DNA from: Bacteroidales bacterium
Lineage (GTDB): Bacteria; Bacteroidota; Bacteroidia; Bacteroidales; F082
NCBI GenBank assembly: GCA_028704385.1
Contig: JAQVLA010000004.1
Coordinates: forward strand, 143,993 to 207,992
DNA length: 64,000 nucleotides
Direction of reading: 5' to 3'
In this document: positions 26,171 to 35,455 of the stretch, in pieces
Position numbering within the stretch: position 1 is the stretch's first letter
How the letters are laid out: the number at the start of each line of letters is the position of its first letter
Program-made: the position numbers and the translations under genes
Notes under the pieces: model-generated
The model's input: only the letters and a program-made list of their open reading frames with translations
What the model was told of the DNA's origin: nothing
The model's database searches: none

Positions 26171-26206
26171 AACTCCGGCCTGATCTTTCAAGCCGGAGTT
26201 TTTTTA
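26171..26206 (+). terminator. Bidirectional terminator
   Basis: AACTCCGGC (26171-26179) pairs perfectly with GCCGGAGTT (26192-26200), then a T-run. The T-run overlaps the stop codon of the convergent monooxygenase gene; upstream As serve the other direction. Confidence 0.85.
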
Positions 26207-26524
26207 TCGTGTAAGTATTTCGTAGGTTTTAAAACTGCTTTTCATGGGTGGCTCCTGTCCGTTTTTTACGGCTTCGGTAATGTCTTCAAAACCTCTTTTA
26301 TGACCCTCAATAAATGCCTCGGATGATGTCCAGGCATTGAAGTGATCCTGGCTTTCCCAATGACTTACGATCAGGTACTCTGATTGTTGATCGTTGGGTT
26401 TGAGCACGTACATATGCTGAAAGCCCGGCATGGTATCAATGGCACCCGCACGTGTGGAGAACAACTCCTCAAAACGACTTTTATAACTTTCCTTACAACT
26501 GATAAAATTTATAGCTACAAACAT
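26204..26524 (-). CDS. Antibiotic biosynthesis monooxygenase (ABM) family protein
   Basis: A 106-residue ferredoxin-like dimeric protein of the ABM family. Typical blocks: MFVAINFISCKESYKSRFEE, MPGFQHMYVLKP, EYLIVSHWESQDHFNAW, then SEAFIEGHKRG. The arrangement resembles heme-degrading HmoB/IsdG-like members, but the catalytic Asn/Trp/His cannot be assigned with certainty. The frame is open 13 codons upstream; ATG at 26524 matches the family start. Convergent with the TonB receptor. Confidence 0.85.
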   Translation of the reverse strand: MFVAINFISCKESYKSRFEELFSTRAGAIDTMPGFQHMYVLKPNDQQSEYLIVSHWESQDHFNAWTSSEAFIEGHKRGFEDITEAVKNGQEPPMKSSFKTYEILTR

Positions 26525-26766
26525 TTTAGTTGGATTAGTTGAAAACGAGATTATTTGCCGCACAAATAAAATTGAAATGTGAACCTGCTACCATCCCTTT
26601 ATTTAGGTATTTTTGAGTTTGTTCGTATTAAGAAACCAGACATTTTTTTTAGCAGCAGCAATCAGGATAAAGATGTTCTGTGAGATTTTTTCTACTTTTA
26701 TCTTTTTAAATGAAGTTTGATAGGCATCAAATCAAGCTGAATACTAACAATCAAATTCCTATATTT

Positions 26767-28665
26767 ATGGTACCACAAATTTCCACCCTGGGTGGCTATA
26801 TCTTTGAATATCAAAAAAGTGTGACTAATCCGACCGGTTTTTGGGCGCATGTAGCCGATAGTTTTTTTTGGCGAAAAAAATGGGATTGTGTACTCGACTG
26901 GGATTTTGAGAAGGCTCGCGTGCAGTGGTATTCAGGTGCAAAACTGAATATCACAGAAAATATTTTTGAGCGACATCTGTTTTATCGGGGCAACCAAAAA
27001 GCTTTGATCTGGGAGCCTAACGATCCGGCTGAACCTGTAAGGGAGTTAACCTACCAGGAGCTTTTTGATGAAGTAAAACGTTTTTCCAATGCGCTGCTAC
27101 GTGCCGGTGTTAAGAAAGGCGACAGGGTAGGGATTTATTTGCCAATGGTTCCCGAATTGGTAATAGCCATGTTGGCCTGTGCAAGGATTGGAGCAGTTCA
27201 TTCCATTGTTTTTGCCGGATTTTCGGCTCAATCGTTATCTGACAGAATGCTTGATGCCGGTGCCACCATTTTGATCACCGCTGATGGGGGTTTTCGTGGC
27301 AGCAAGACCACTCCGCTCAAAGCCATTGCGGATGAAGCCATGGAAGGCTGTAATTGTGTGAAAAAGGCTGTCATACTGAGAAGAACGGGAGAGGACATTC
27401 AGATGAAAGCCGGAAGGGACATCTGGTGGGACGAATTTGTTGCCGGTGCATCTACTGATCATCAGGCCGAAGTGATGGACGCCGAAGATCCGCTTTTTAT
27501 CCTTTACACCAGTGGTTCAACCGGAAAACCCAAAGGACTGGTGCACACCACTGCCGGTTATATGGTTTATACGGCATACACTTTCAGGAATGTGTTTCAG
27601 TATGGCGATGGCGATGTTTATTTCTGTAGCGCTGATATTGGCTGGATCACCGGACACAGCTACCTGGTTTATGGCCCCCTGCTTAATGGTGCTACCACTC
27701 TAATGTTCGAAGGCGTGCCCACCTGGCCTGATGCCGGACGCTATTGGGAGATTGTGGACAAGCACAAAGTGAATCAGTTCTATACTGCACCAACTGCCAT
27801 CCGCTCGCTGATGGCACTGGGGATGGAATGGCTTGATGGCAAGCATCTTACAAGTCTCAAAGTGCTGGGAACTGTGGGTGAGCCAATCAACGAAGAAGCC
27901 TGGCACTGGTACCACGATCATATAGGCAAAAATCGCTGTCCTATTGTGGATACCTGGTGGCAAACCGAAACCGGTGGCATGATGATCAGTCCGCTGGCAG
28001 GTATCACGCCCACCAAACCCTCTTATGCCACCATGCCTCTGATGGGCATCCAGCCCGTGATCGTTGATCCTGAAGGGAAAGAACTTACAGGCAATAGTGT
28101 GGAAGGTAACCTTTGTATAAAATATCCCTGGCCCGGCATAGCGCGCACCATCTGGGGCGATCATGAGCGCTTTGTGCAAACCTATTTTTCAACCTACAAA
28201 AAGTTGTATTTCACCGGTGATGGCGTGAAACGTGATGAAGATGGTTATTATCGTATCCTGGGCAGGGTGGATGATGTGATCAACGTCTCTGGTCATCGGA
28301 TGGGAACGGCAGAAATTGAGAATGCCATCAATGAGCATCCACTGGTGAGCGAATCGGCAGTGGTTGCTTATCCACACGATATCAAAGGACAGGGCATTTA
28401 TGCCTATGTGGTTTGTACCGATTTTAGCACGGGAGGCGAAGAGGGAATCAGGCAATCAGTGCTGATGGCGGTATCAAAACTGATCGGGCCCTTTGCCAGA
28501 CCAGATAAGATTCAGATTGTAAGTGGTTTGCCTAAGACAAGATCGGGCAAGATTATGCGACGTATCTTGCGCAAAATCGCTGAAGGCGAAACAGGTAACT
28601 TTGGTGATACCACCACTTTGCTGGATCCCGAAATTGTGGAGGAGATCATTAAGGGACGCTTGTAA
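26767..28665 (+). CDS. acs: Acetate--CoA ligase (acetyl-CoA synthetase)
   Basis: A 632-residue AMP-forming acetyl-CoA synthetase: acetate + ATP + CoA to acetyl-CoA. Seen: FWRKKWDCVLDWDF near the N-terminus, YTSGSTGKPKGLVHTT (P-loop), DIGWITGHSY, and TVGEPINEEAW followed by DTWWQTETGG, the acetate-pocket tryptophan motif. KTRSGKIMRR at the C-terminus holds the lysine that can be acetylated. An in-frame ATG at 26710 would add 19 residues with no homology to the family; the one at 26767 fits the usual N-terminus (ISTLGGYIFEYQ). Stands alone. Confidence 0.95.
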   Translation: MVPQISTLGGYIFEYQKSVTNPTGFWAHVADSFFWRKKWDCVLDWDFEKARVQWYSGAKLNITENIFERHLFYRGNQKALIWEPNDPAEPVRELTYQELFDEVKRFSNALLRAGVKKGDRVGIYLPMVPELVIAMLACARIGAVHSIVFAGFSAQSLSDRMLDAGATILITADGGFRGSKTTPLKAIADEAMEGCNCVKKAVILRRTGEDIQMKAGRDIWWDEFVAGASTDHQAEVMDAEDPLFILYTSGSTGKPKGLVHTTAGYMVYTAYTFRNVFQYGDGDVYFCSADIGWITGHSYLVYGPLLNGATTLMFEGVPTWPDAGRYWEIVDKHKVNQFYTAPTAIRSLMALGMEWLDGKHLTSLKVLGTVGEPINEEAWHWYHDHIGKNRCPIVDTWWQTETGGMMISPLAGITPTKPSYATMPLMGIQPVIVDPEGKELTGNSVEGNLCIKYPWPGIARTIWGDHERFVQTYFSTYKKLYFTGDGVKRDEDGYYRILGRVDDVINVSGHRMGTAEIENAINEHPLVSESAVVAYPHDIKGQGIYAYVVCTDFSTGGEEGIRQSVLMAVSKLIGPFARPDKIQIVSGLPKTRSGKIMRRILRKIAEGETGNFGDTTTLLDPEIVEEIIKGRL

Positions 28666-28714
28666 ACTTTGATGCAACAGCATTTAAATGATGTGTAAAT
28701 ACTATTTTTGCGCA

Positions 28715-29587
28715 ATGGTTTGGATGCGATTGTTTGCTATTCTTTTTCTGCCCGGTCTGCTTTTTAGTCAAAATCCTTCTTCACAGCTTGAATTGATCCT
28801 CAATGCGCGATGGAATGTGCAGGATGCCGGAATCAATAGAGATGGCCAGTATTTTATCCTAAGTCGTCTTGCAGAAGGGAATAAACTTTTTTTGTGGCAT
28901 CCAGAAGTTGCTGCAATAAATGAAGTGAAATGGCCTGGAATGGAGCCTCAGCAAGCTTTCTGGACGCAATCAGGAAAACTTATTGTTGCCTCCGAAGATC
29001 GTTTTTTTGAAGTCAGGCAGAAAAAAATCATTCCTTTGATGACTGATCGTGATATACAGGCTTACGATCCACAATTGAATCATACTGAGAATTTACTGCT
29101 TTTTCGGGGAAGAAGGCCTAACCAGTCAGAAGCAAGCTTGTTTACGTTTGATTTTATTTACCAAAATCTGAATCAGTTTGAGGGTACCGAAGGTTGCCGC
29201 TATGCCAGCTGGTCGCCCTCGGATGAATTAATTGTTTGCACAACAACCGAAAACAACAGGCAGGTATTAAAGCTATTTCATTGGTATGCAAAACCATACA
29301 ATGTCATTCAAAATGATACACTCGATTTCATTCAGGCCATTTGGTCAGAAAGTGATTATCGGTTATTTGCCTTAGCTTCAGGCAAAAAGCAGACCTATAT
29401 CATCAATGTCAGAAAAGACGGTAGCAAACCGGAAATTGTATGGCAAGCAAAAAAATCACTACATTTACTGCATTATCTGTCGGAGCAAAATAAAATCCTG
29501 GCAATAGAAGAAACTATGGATGGCCATAAGCAGTTGATATCAATTGATTTAACTGAACATTATTCTATTTATCCGATTAAACCTTAA
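28715..29587 (+). CDS. Hypothetical exported protein, possibly beta-propeller
   Basis: About 290 residues beginning MVWMRLFAILFLPGLLFSQ, a signal peptide. The mature part has recurring blade-like segments of 40-45 residues (NVQDAGINRDGQYFILSRL, CRYASWSPSDELIVCTT, QAIWSESDYRLFALAS), like TolB/WD40-type propellers, but I do not recognise the family. Start uncertain: in-frame ATGs at 28688, 28691, 28715 and 28724 all precede the signal peptide. It lies 11 bases ahead of the SPFH gene and probably shares its transcript. Confidence 0.7.
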   Translation: MVWMRLFAILFLPGLLFSQNPSSQLELILNARWNVQDAGINRDGQYFILSRLAEGNKLFLWHPEVAAINEVKWPGMEPQQAFWTQSGKLIVASEDRFFEVRQKKIIPLMTDRDIQAYDPQLNHTENLLLFRGRRPNQSEASLFTFDFIYQNLNQFEGTEGCRYASWSPSDELIVCTTTENNRQVLKLFHWYAKPYNVIQNDTLDFIQAIWSESDYRLFALASGKKQTYIINVRKDGSKPEIVWQAKKSLHLLHYLSEQNKILAIEETMDGHKQLISIDLTEHYSIYPIKP

Positions 29588-29598
29588 ATACAATACCT

Positions 29599-30438
29599 AT
29601 GAATCAACAACAACAAAACCTTGATTTTAAAAAGATTTTACCCATTGCCATCATTGTTGGGGCAGTGCTGATCCTGATTATTTTCTGGAGCAGAATGACG
29701 ATTACCATCCCTGCCGGTCATGGCGGTGTACTTTTTAGGCTTTTTGCAGGCGGTGTCGATACTGAAACGACTTACAAGGAAGGATTTCATTTTTTGGCTC
29801 CCTGGAATACGATGTATCTTTACGAAACCCGTCAGCAGGAAGTAGCCGAAGAAATGAATGTTTTATCCTCAAACGGATTGGAAATCAGGGTTGATTTTTC
29901 GGCCTGGTATCAGCCCAATTGGGATAAGCTGGGGCTTTTACATTCACAGATTGGGACTGATTATATGCGACGCGTGGTTATTCCATCCCTGAGATCAGCC
30001 GCCCGTTCGGTGGTTGGCCGCTACACTCCGGAGCAGATTTATTCTACCAAGCGCGATGCCATTCAGGTTGAGATTTTTGATGAGACAAAGAAATTGCTCG
30101 ACCAAAAATACGTACAACTCAATCAGGTGCTGATTCGCTCCATAACGCTTCCGCCAACAATCAAAACAGCTATCGAAAGCAAACTTAAGCAAGAGCAGGA
30201 AGCACTCGAATATGAGTTTAAACTTGAAAAGGCCGAGCAGGAAGCCGAACGTCAGCGTATTGATGCTGAGGGCAAAGCGCGCGCTAATAAAATTTTAAGT
30301 GCAAGTATTACAGAGTCAATTCTGCGCGAGAAAGGAATAAATGCAACCCTGAAGTTGGCAGAATCTCCAAATTCAAAGGTGGTAATTATTGGTAATTCAG
30401 CAGATGGCTTGCCAATCATCCTGGGTGATAATAAATAG
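29599..30438 (+). CDS. SPFH/prohibitin family membrane protein
   Basis: A 279-residue band 7 (SPFH) protein of the prohibitin type. One membrane helix at about residues 14-31 (ILPIAIIVGAVLILIIFW) and then the SPFH domain starting IPAGHGGVLFRLF; a coiled-coil tail (EQEALEYEFKLEKAEQEAER) mediates oligomers. It probably forms a membrane ring that controls protease or lipid domains. No FtsH or NfeD gene is adjacent. Ends in a clear terminator. Confidence 0.9.
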   Translation: MNQQQQNLDFKKILPIAIIVGAVLILIIFWSRMTITIPAGHGGVLFRLFAGGVDTETTYKEGFHFLAPWNTMYLYETRQQEVAEEMNVLSSNGLEIRVDFSAWYQPNWDKLGLLHSQIGTDYMRRVVIPSLRSAARSVVGRYTPEQIYSTKRDAIQVEIFDETKKLLDQKYVQLNQVLIRSITLPPTIKTAIESKLKQEQEALEYEFKLEKAEQEAERQRIDAEGKARANKILSASITESILREKGINATLKLAESPNSKVVIIGNSADGLPIILGDNK

Positions 30439-30455
30439 TTTTAGGATACCTCAAA

Positions 30456-30491
30456 AAAAAACGCTCTGATTTTTAAGTCGGAGCGTTTTTT
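30456..30491 (+). terminator. Terminator after the SPFH gene
   Basis: AAAAACGCTC pairs with GAGCGTTTTT, with partial TGA/TCG extension of the stem, and a T-run follows. Confidence 0.8.
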
Positions 30492-30492
30492 G

Positions 30493-30522
30493 TTGGCAAC
30501 TTTTTGATTTGTCTTACTTTTG
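30493..30522 (+). promoter_or_regulatory. Promoter of smpB
   Basis: TTG (30493-30495), 19-base spacer, TACTTTTG (30515-30522). Transcription would start about at the ATG (30531), so the smpB mRNA may be leaderless or nearly so. Confidence 0.65.
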
Positions 30523-30530
30523 CACTTCCT

Positions 30531-30983
30531 ATGAAACCACAAACGATCAGAATTAAAAACCGCAGAGCCAGCTTTGAATATTTTCTGGAAGAAAAATTTG
30601 TTGCCGGAATGGTGCTCACCGGCACCGAAATTAAATCCATCAGGCTGGGCAAAGTAAGCCTCAATGAGGCCTATTGTGTTTTTATGAAGGACGAACTATT
30701 CGTAAAAGAAATGCATATCGCTGAATACAGCTTTGGAACCTATAACAATCACGACCCAAAACGCGACAGAAAACTTTTGATGACTGCCCGCGAGCTCAAA
30801 AAGTTACGAACAAAAGTGAATGAAAAGGGTTATACCATAGTTCCGGTGGTGTTGTTTGTAAACGAAAAAGGCCTGGCCAAACTCGAAATAGCCCTCGCAA
30901 AAGGGAAACATCATTACGACAAACGAGAAGACCTCAAAAAGAAAGACAGCAAACGCGAGCTGGACCGGTTGAAGAATTTCTAA
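30531..30983 (+). CDS. smpB: SsrA-binding protein SmpB
   Basis: A 150-residue SmpB, which carries tmRNA to stalled ribosomes. Family signatures: [26 protein letters not shown] is the oligonucleotide-binding barrel, with the typical [13 protein letters not shown] and [10 protein letters not shown]. The C-terminal tail ([11 protein letters not shown]) is basic. Nine codons upstream are open but lie over the promoter; ATG 30531 is right. Thioredoxin gene follows 12 bases later. Confidence 0.97.
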   Translation: MKPQTIRIKNRRASFEYFLEEKFVAGMVLTGTEIKSIRLGKVSLNEAYCVFMKDELFVKEMHIAEYSFGTYNNHDPKRDRKLLMTARELKKLRTKVNEKGYTIVPVVLFVNEKGLAKLEIALAKGKHHYDKREDLKKKDSKRELDRLKNF

Positions 30984-30995
30984 TGTATTTGGATC

Positions 30996-31532
30996 ATGAC
31001 AAAGACGATTATTGCAGCTGTATTACTCTTTCTTGTTTCTTATTCGGCTGTGACTCAAGAAACTAAAATAGACTGGCTCGATTTTGAAACAGCAGTCGAA
31101 AAGATGAAGACAAAGCCCAAAAAGATATTTATTGATATGTACACCGACTGGTGTGGCTGGTGTAAAAAAATGGATAAAGAAACCTTTGCCAATCCGGTTA
31201 TCGCGGCCTATATGCAGGAAAATTTTTATATGGTGAAATTCGATGCCGAACGCTCCGATACTGTGGTTTTTGCCAATCGGACTTTTGTGAACCCCAATCC
31301 TGGCAAATCGCGCAGCTCGCACGAACTGGCGCAGGCTTTGCTGCAGGGCAAGATGTCGTATCCAAGTTATGTTTTCATGAACGAAGAAATGCGGATCATC
31401 AGTGTTGTTCCGGGTTTTTTCCCTGCTCAGAATTTTGAACCGGTGATTCATTTCTTTGGCAGCAATGCCTATAAGGATCAAGATTGGGAAACATATGGCA
31501 AATCTTTTAAAGGAAAGCTCACAGGGAAATAA
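30996..31532 (+). CDS. Exported thioredoxin-like protein
   Basis: A 178-residue protein with a signal peptide (AAVLLFLVSYSAVTQ) and a thioredoxin fold carrying the DWCGWCKKMDKETF active site. The CGWC pair is characteristic of DUF255/thioredoxin_7-like reductases. The cis-Pro segment is MSYPSYVFM. Likely a periplasmic disulfide reductase. The first codon ATG is 12 bases after smpB, so the two share a transcript. Ends at a shared terminator. Confidence 0.88.
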   Translation: MTKTIIAAVLLFLVSYSAVTQETKIDWLDFETAVEKMKTKPKKIFIDMYTDWCGWCKKMDKETFANPVIAAYMQENFYMVKFDAERSDTVVFANRTFVNPNPGKSRSSHELAQALLQGKMSYPSYVFMNEEMRIISVVPGFFPAQNFEPVIHFFGSNAYKDQDWETYGKSFKGKLTGK

Positions 31533-31558
31533 AAAAGCCCCTTTGCAGAGGCTTTTTT
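31531..31558 (+). terminator. Bidirectional terminator
   Basis: AAAAAAGCC pairs with GGCTTTTTT (loop CCTTTGCAGA-like), directly at the thioredoxin stop and before the convergent TonB receptor. Confidence 0.75.
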
Positions 31559-31588
31559 ATACAAACTTATTTACTTAAACTTTAATTT

Positions 31589-33874
31589 CTACAGCAGATT
31601 TCCGGCTTTTAGTCCGATAAAAATTGTTCTGGGTTTCATCGGGCCATACATATAACCCGCATCCCGGTTTACACCATAGTCAAAATCTGACTGATAACTG
31701 TTGAAGATGTTCTGAACTCCTGCTTCCAACTTCATATCAAATGCTTGTCCAACAGCAATCTGATACGCAAATTTCAGATTGATATCGGCAAAGGATTTTG
31801 TGGTTTTTAGCTGATCCTGTGCGATATAACCGGAAAAATGAGGAACTTTCATGGGGCCGGTAAATGTGCCGGTAAAAGCACTTGACCATTTTTTGCTTAA
31901 AGCAGTTGTAAGTGTGAAATAACCATACAGATCAGGAGATTTCGGAAGCGAATGCATTAAAGCTGTTTCCGGATCATCGCTCCAGGCTTCGGCTTTCTTA
32001 TACCTGCTGTGCTGCCAGGTGAACCCAAACTGAAGTTGATTTCTGGAATCAAAGGCAATTCGGTTTTCCAGATTGATGCCGTAAACCCTGGCTCCCGAGC
32101 CGTTTCTTCTTTCAACGATCAGGTTGCCGTTTGCATCAGTTTCGAGGCTCTGCAATACAAACACATCATCCAGTGAAGTATAAAATCCTTCCAGCATCAG
32201 ATTGCTTTCCTTCCCGAAAATTTTGAGGTAATAATCCAGCGAGCTGCTCACACTCAGCGAATATTCTGGCCTGAGGTCAGGTGCCAGCTGAATCAGCATC
32301 ACACCTCCATTAACTGCCAGGATATGCAAATCTTCGTCAAAAGCCTGTGGTGCCCGATAACCGGTAGAAAAGCTACTGCGCCATTGCAAATCGGGTTTCA
32401 GATCACGAAGATAGGTAAGTCGCGGGCTTACAATGAAGCGGTCTATCAGATTATGCTTGTCGAGCCTGGCGCCCAGCAATATGCTGCTTTTCGTGAACTT
32501 CCACTCACTTTGTGCAAAAAGTCCGGCAATTGTGATATCTTGTTTCAAATCGCGTCCGTAGCCAGGCATGCGATCGTGCATGGAATTGAGCTGCAACTCA
32601 AAGCCGGTGGTAATATTAGCTTCGGCAAACAGAAACCGATCTGTTTTCAAATGATATTGGAAACCATTCACACTGGACAGATCTGTGGTGCTTCCATAGG
32701 CGTTTGGATCCTGCTCTACACCATAATAGCTTTGACGATCAATGTGTTGGAGTGAAGTGTAAAGCGTGTATTTATTTTTGAGGTTTTTGCTGTAAATATC
32801 CAATGCCAGCTCACCCCCGTTGATTTTATGATCGGTTTGTTCGGTGATATCCGTTTCGTGCGGTTGCAGGTCAAACTTATTCCCGCCTCTGCGAAACTCG
32901 CTGATATAATGATAGGTAGCTGAGAGCTTGGTGAAGGAATTAAATTTGTAATAGGTACGAAAACCAAGGCCATCAGATTCTATCAGGCCAAGTTCAGAAA
33001 ATCCGTCACCATTGGCATCATAATGATCTCGTTTTCGGTTCACTGCAAAAACATTGATACCGGCCATTCGGTTATCAGAAACAAAGGAACCATTCAGGCT
33101 GAGGTTGCGGTCAACCGCTGTTCCATCAATCAAAGCCGAATTGAAACTGCCTTCGAAGGTGTTTTTCACTGGTTCACGTGTGATCACATTGATGGTTCCG
33201 GCAATGGCATTGGATCCATAAAGTGCAGAACCTCCGCCTCTTACTACTTCTATCTTCTCAATCATTGCTACTGGAATTTGTTCAATACCATAAACTCCGC
33301 TCAAAGCACTAAATATGGAACGGCTGTCAATCAAGATCTGGGAATAGGGGCCTTCCAGTCCATTGATGCGAACCTGCTGAAAACCACAGTTCTGGCAGTT
33401 GTTCTCGATACGTAAGCCAGGCTGAAAATTCAGTCCATCGGCCATGCACACGGCACTATTTGTCTCAAGCTGTTTCAATCCAATCACATTTACAATCACA
33501 GGAGCTTGTTGCCGGCTGGTTTCGTGGCGGTTAGCTGTAACAACCACTTCATGTAGCCCAATCAGGTCTTTTGTTAGCTCAACCTTGACTTCCTGATATT
33601 TACGATAGCCGGTAATTGTCAGCTGCTGTGGTTTATAGCCTACCGATTGTATTTTTAAACTGTAATGAGCCTGCTTGATGGTCTCCAACAAAAAATGGCC
33701 GTGTTCATCAGCAATAGTGCCGGTTGTGGTTCCTTCGATACTTACTGTGGCAAAAGGTACAGGCTGATTGTTCGAGGTTACGATGCCTCTGAGTGTGAAA
33801 GGTGGCTCATTAGCCAGTAGCGGAAGGGCAAACACTCCCACTAACAGTATGATAAGATACTGAATCCGTGACAT
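31589..33874 (-). CDS. TonB-dependent receptor (possible metal uptake)
   Basis: A 761-residue outer-membrane receptor. Signal peptide (LIILLVGVFALPLLA), carboxypeptidase-like domain (NNQPVPFATVSIEGTTTG), plug with a notable NCQNCGF cysteine pair followed by QVRINGLEGPYSQILIDSR, then GGGSALYGSNAIAGTIN and the barrel. The CxxC in the plug loop is typical of a subgroup of Bacteroidota receptors and could bind metal; the substrate is not known. A His-rich small exported protein is encoded 47 bases upstream, on the same strand, which supports a metal link. Confidence 0.9.
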   Translation of the reverse strand: MSRIQYLIILLVGVFALPLLANEPPFTLRGIVTSNNQPVPFATVSIEGTTTGTIADEHGHFLLETIKQAHYSLKIQSVGYKPQQLTITGYRKYQEVKVELTKDLIGLHEVVVTANRHETSRQQAPVIVNVIGLKQLETNSAVCMADGLNFQPGLRIENNCQNCGFQQVRINGLEGPYSQILIDSRSIFSALSGVYGIEQIPVAMIEKIEVVRGGGSALYGSNAIAGTINVITREPVKNTFEGSFNSALIDGTAVDRNLSLNGSFVSDNRMAGINVFAVNRKRDHYDANGDGFSELGLIESDGLGFRTYYKFNSFTKLSATYHYISEFRRGGNKFDLQPHETDITEQTDHKINGGELALDIYSKNLKNKYTLYTSLQHIDRQSYYGVEQDPNAYGSTTDLSSVNGFQYHLKTDRFLFAEANITTGFELQLNSMHDRMPGYGRDLKQDITIAGLFAQSEWKFTKSSILLGARLDKHNLIDRFIVSPRLTYLRDLKPDLQWRSSFSTGYRAPQAFDEDLHILAVNGGVMLIQLAPDLRPEYSLSVSSSLDYYLKIFGKESNLMLEGFYTSLDDVFVLQSLETDANGNLIVERRNGSGARVYGINLENRIAFDSRNQLQFGFTWQHSRYKKAEAWSDDPETALMHSLPKSPDLYGYFTLTTALSKKWSSAFTGTFTGPMKVPHFSGYIAQDQLKTTKSFADINLKFAYQIAVGQAFDMKLEAGVQNIFNSYQSDFDYGVNRDAGYMYGPMKPRTIFIGLKAGNLL

Positions 33875-33921
33875 ATTAAATATTTTTAGGTGTAAAATTT
33901 CGAAAAGACAACTACAGGATC

Positions 33922-34281
33922 TCAGCTCATCGGAGGCCCTCTGAAACAGAAGCTGAATAAACTGCTGTTTTGTGGCAGTGGATTCACCGCCTCCACTATC
34001 GTTTTTGAGGCTATACTTGTGATTGACTCAGCAAACTCAATGGAAACAGCGGTAATGGTAAAATGCTGAAAATCTTTAAAAAATGATAACAGGGCAAAAT
34101 CTACCGGACGATGGTCGTGATTCTGAACAGGCACTTTGTCCTGATGTTTGTAAGGATGAGCATGTGAAACCATCACGCCATTTACAATATGGTTGTGCAG
34201 GCTTGTTATCTGGCTATATGACACAACGGCCAGAATCATGATCAGAAGTAGAGAACCATATGTGTTGATGCGTTTCAGCAT
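33922..34281 (-). CDS. Small His-rich exported protein upstream of the TonB receptor
   Basis: A 119-residue protein with a hydrophobic N-terminus (GSLLLIMILAVVSYSQI) and a His-rich segment directly after: HNHIVNGVMVSHAHPYKHQD and VQNHDHRP, eight histidines in about 30 residues. The C-terminus ends FRGPPMS. I recall small proteins of this form ahead of TonB receptors in the phylum, but know no tested function. Metal capture or sensing is an inference from the histidines and the neighbour. Confidence 0.72.
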   Translation of the reverse strand: MLKRINTYGSLLLIMILAVVSYSQITSLHNHIVNGVMVSHAHPYKHQDKVPVQNHDHRPVDFALLSFFKDFQHFTITAVSIEFAESITSIASKTIVEAVNPLPQNSSLFSFCFRGPPMS

Positions 34282-34389
34282 ACTTCGTATTTATGATGCA
34301 AAGGTGAGCCATAAATGAAAATCACTCAATACCTCGTTTTAGGTATTTGCCTGAAGATAATGTGAAAAGAAGATTTTTTATAAATTATA

Positions 34390-34418
34390 TTTGATTTTAA
34401 ATTAATTAGCTATCTTTG
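34390..34418 (+). promoter_or_regulatory. Promoter of the RRM protein gene
   Basis: TTTG (34390-34393) and TATCTTTG (34411-34418) with a 17-base spacer. The leader would be about 155 bases long and pyrimidine-rich, as often found for cold-inducible genes. Confidence 0.5.
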
Positions 34419-34578
34419 CACAGATTTCAGAATTTGATTGTTTGCGCTTTCGTTTGTTTTTTGTTCTAACCGATCATTTTTCACGACCCGCCTGCTGTTT
34501 AAATCCTGATTTTTGAAAGCCTGAGAGGCAATGTTGTTTCGAAAGGTTGATTTTTTTACTCATTTAATTTTTAGTTTC

Positions 34579-34845
34579 ATGAACATTTATGTAGGAAATC
34601 TTGATTACAATGTAAACGATCAGGATTTAGAACGTTTCTTTGCAGAATACGGAACTGTTAGTTCTGCAAAAATTATCATCGACAAATACAATGGCCGTTC
34701 AAAAGGCTTTGGTTTTGTTGAAATGAACAATGATGAAGAAGCCCAAAGGGCCATCAAGGAACTCAATGGTGCAACCCTCGAAAACCGCGAAATGGTTGTA
34801 AATGAGGCTCGTCCAAAAACTGAAGCTCCACGTCGTCGTTACTAA
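34579..34845 (+). CDS. RNA-binding protein, RRM domain
   Basis: An 88-residue single RRM protein: RNP2 is MNIYVGNLDY at the start and RNP1 is SKGFGFVEM at about residues 42-50. A short basic tail (EAPRRRY) follows. This is the glycine/arginine-tail RRM type common in Bacteroidota and cyanobacteria. The frame runs 16 codons upstream; ATG 34579 starts the fold. A long leader and strong terminator flank it. Role probably in RNA chaperoning. Confidence 0.93.
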   Translation: MNIYVGNLDYNVNDQDLERFFAEYGTVSSAKIIIDKYNGRSKGFGFVEMNNDEEAQRAIKELNGATLENREMVVNEARPKTEAPRRRY

Positions 34846-34864
34846 CCGATAAGTAAGAACTCCG

Positions 34865-34914
34865 GCGGTTGGTTTACTGTTCGGCCAGAACAGCTAATCA
34901 ACCGCTATTTTTTT
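34865..34914 (+). terminator. Terminator of the RRM gene
   Basis: GCGGTTG (34865-34871) pairs with CAACCGC (34899-34905), and CTGTTC (34877-34882) with GAACAG (34888-34893); then TATTTTTTTTA. Confidence 0.85.
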
Positions 34915-34932
34915 TACCACCAAAATTAAACT

Positions 34933-35382
34933 ATGGCAAGATCACAGGAATCCATGCAAAAAAAAGCCGTAAGGCAGAAAAAAGAGAAAAAACGTAAAGA
35001 CAAAGAAAAGCGCCGCCTCGAAAGTAAAGATCAGGACAAAAACAGCTTTGATGATATGATTGCTTATGTTGATGAATTTGGCAACATCCTGGATAGTCCG
35101 CCAGATCCGTCAGAAAAAGAAGAGGTTGAACTGGATGATATTGAAATAAGTGTTGCCAAAAGTGATCCTAATGCGGTTGTTGATACATTGAAGAATGGCG
35201 TGGTAAGCTTTTTTGACGAAAGTAAAGGATTTGGTTTTATTCGTAACCTGGAAAACGACCAGCGTATCTTTGTGCATGTGAGCAGCCTGAACGAACCCAT
35301 CAAGGAAAACAATATGGTAACTTTCGAAATAGGAAAAGGACCCAAAGGACCTGCCGCTATGAATGTGAGTGTGGTCAGGTAA
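34933..35382 (+). CDS. Cold-shock domain protein with long charged N-terminal extension
   Basis: A 149-residue protein. Residues 1-45 are Lys/Arg/Glu-rich (KKAVRQKKEKKRKDKEKRR), then an acidic linker, then a cold-shock domain from about 84 with RNP1 KGFGFI and RNP2 IFVHVS. Binds single-stranded nucleic acid. It follows the RRM gene after a terminator, so it is transcribed separately or by readthrough; the two RNA-binding genes side by side may respond to cold. Confidence 0.9.
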   Translation: MARSQESMQKKAVRQKKEKKRKDKEKRRLESKDQDKNSFDDMIAYVDEFGNILDSPPDPSEKEEVELDDIEISVAKSDPNAVVDTLKNGVVSFFDESKGFGFIRNLENDQRIFVHVSSLNEPIKENNMVTFEIGKGPKGPAAMNVSVVR

Positions 35383-35455
35383 GTTTTCCTTTGCTTTCCA
35401 TCTACTGTAACTCGTTTTTATTTTAGTAATTTTGGACATTACACATGTATGGAAT

